DNA from: Magicicada septendecula
Taxonomy: Eukaryota; Arthropoda; Insecta; Hemiptera; Cicadidae
Direction of reading: 5' to 3'
DNA: 64,000 bases
Assembly: GCA_034769895.1 (NCBI GenBank)
Contig: JAWRYS010001507.1
Span: forward strand, 1-64,000
Part shown: positions 63,616 to 64,000 of the stretch, piece after piece
How positions within the stretch are numbered: position 1 is the first letter of the stretch
Layout of the letters: every line of letters begins with the position of its first letter
The notes under the pieces: model-generated
The model's database searches: none
The model's input: only the letters and a program-made list of their open reading frames with translations
What the model was told of the DNA's origin: nothing
Position numbers and translations under genes: made by a program

Positions 63616-64000
63616 ACCTTATGTCTACAGTATGCTATATGAATGACTGTTTGAAGAATATGAATAACTTTATGTACTAAACAGTATCAGTGATGGTGCA
63701 GCAGTATTTTTCTTTTCAAATCTCTAAAAACTGATATAAATGATACACTAATTATTAATATTATTAATATACAAAACACTGAGTATTCTCAAAAAGGTTA
63801 GCAAATTTATTAACATATAAAAACAACCATTGGCAACTAATCACTTGTACGTCAAATTTTAATGACTTGAAGTAAAGAAATTATAATAATGTATGACTAA
63901 AAGAGCATGCCTGTTAACTTAGAAGATAAATATTTATCAACAAACTGGCTGCCATTATGTTACTTATTATGGTTTCCATGGTTAGAGATCTTGAAACCAT
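63616..64000. other. AT-rich right edge
   Basis: No gene or repeat recognised. Confidence 0.5.

Noticed and set aside
1..64000. tRNA, rRNA, riboswitch, CRISPR or prokaryotic operon signals
   Set aside because: None could be supported; short repeats present are transposon-derived or microsatellites.

Overview
The window looks like a transposon-dense stretch of an arthropod genome, most likely an insect. The evidence is the set of element families: jockey-clade non-LTR retrotransposons, Ty3/gypsy, mariner, pogo/Tigger, hAT, Penelope-like and RTE-like elements, set in AT-rich intergenic DNA. I found no convincing host gene, rRNA, tRNA, CRISPR array or bacterial-type operon. The species cannot be named from the sequence.

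Positions 1-1562 are AT-rich flank. Positions 1563-31309 form a GC-rich, head-to-tail tandem array on the minus strand with a period of about 7,570 bp. Each repeat is a chimera of two related jockey-clade elements. Element A contributes ORF1, ORF2 and a 3' end. Element B contributes a 5' region, ORF1 and the endonuclease part of ORF2, and is cut off just before its reverse transcriptase. Parts of five A copies and four B copies are present, almost identical to each other. Their shared lesions are nested: A5 has none, A4 has a 10-bp deletion, A3 adds a 5-bp deletion, and A1 and A2 add a stop codon in ORF1. This points to stepwise tandem amplification. It does not fit independent insertions.

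Positions 31310-34960 hold a decayed Ty3/gypsy element on the minus strand (gag zinc knuckle, protease, RT, RNase H, integrase) without recognisable LTRs. Positions 34961-43950 are AT-rich DNA with remnants: possible piggyBac, Tigger-like, a mariner carrying a small hammerhead-bearing insertion, a Ty3/gypsy protease region split by a Tigger-type MITE, and an RTE-like 3' end.

Positions 43976-45715 are a Penelope-like element in head-to-head inverted configuration. Each arm encodes a GIY-YIG endonuclease and ends in a hammerhead-ribozyme-like motif that overlaps the ORF stop codon. Two smaller inverted-repeat insertions (38641-38876 and 46541-46785) carry hammerhead-like motifs of the same design, suggesting a family of short Penelope-derived non-autonomous elements.

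Positions 45880-50420 hold several RTE-like LINE remnants, one split by a terminal-inverted-repeat element containing a ~160-bp minisatellite. Positions 50641-55710 hold two internally deleted hAT elements with clear 8-bp target duplications and a full-length but broken mariner. Positions 55938-60700 are a pogo-superfamily element (POGK-like transposase) into which a second pogo-type element (transposase plus PHD-like finger) has inserted. The rest is AT-rich, with a Tigger-like remnant and a LINE tail ending in a (GAA)n tract. Almost every coding region is broken; the most intact are A4 ORF2 (796-codon EN-RT frame), A3 ORF1 (621 codons) and the right-arm GIY-YIG ORF.
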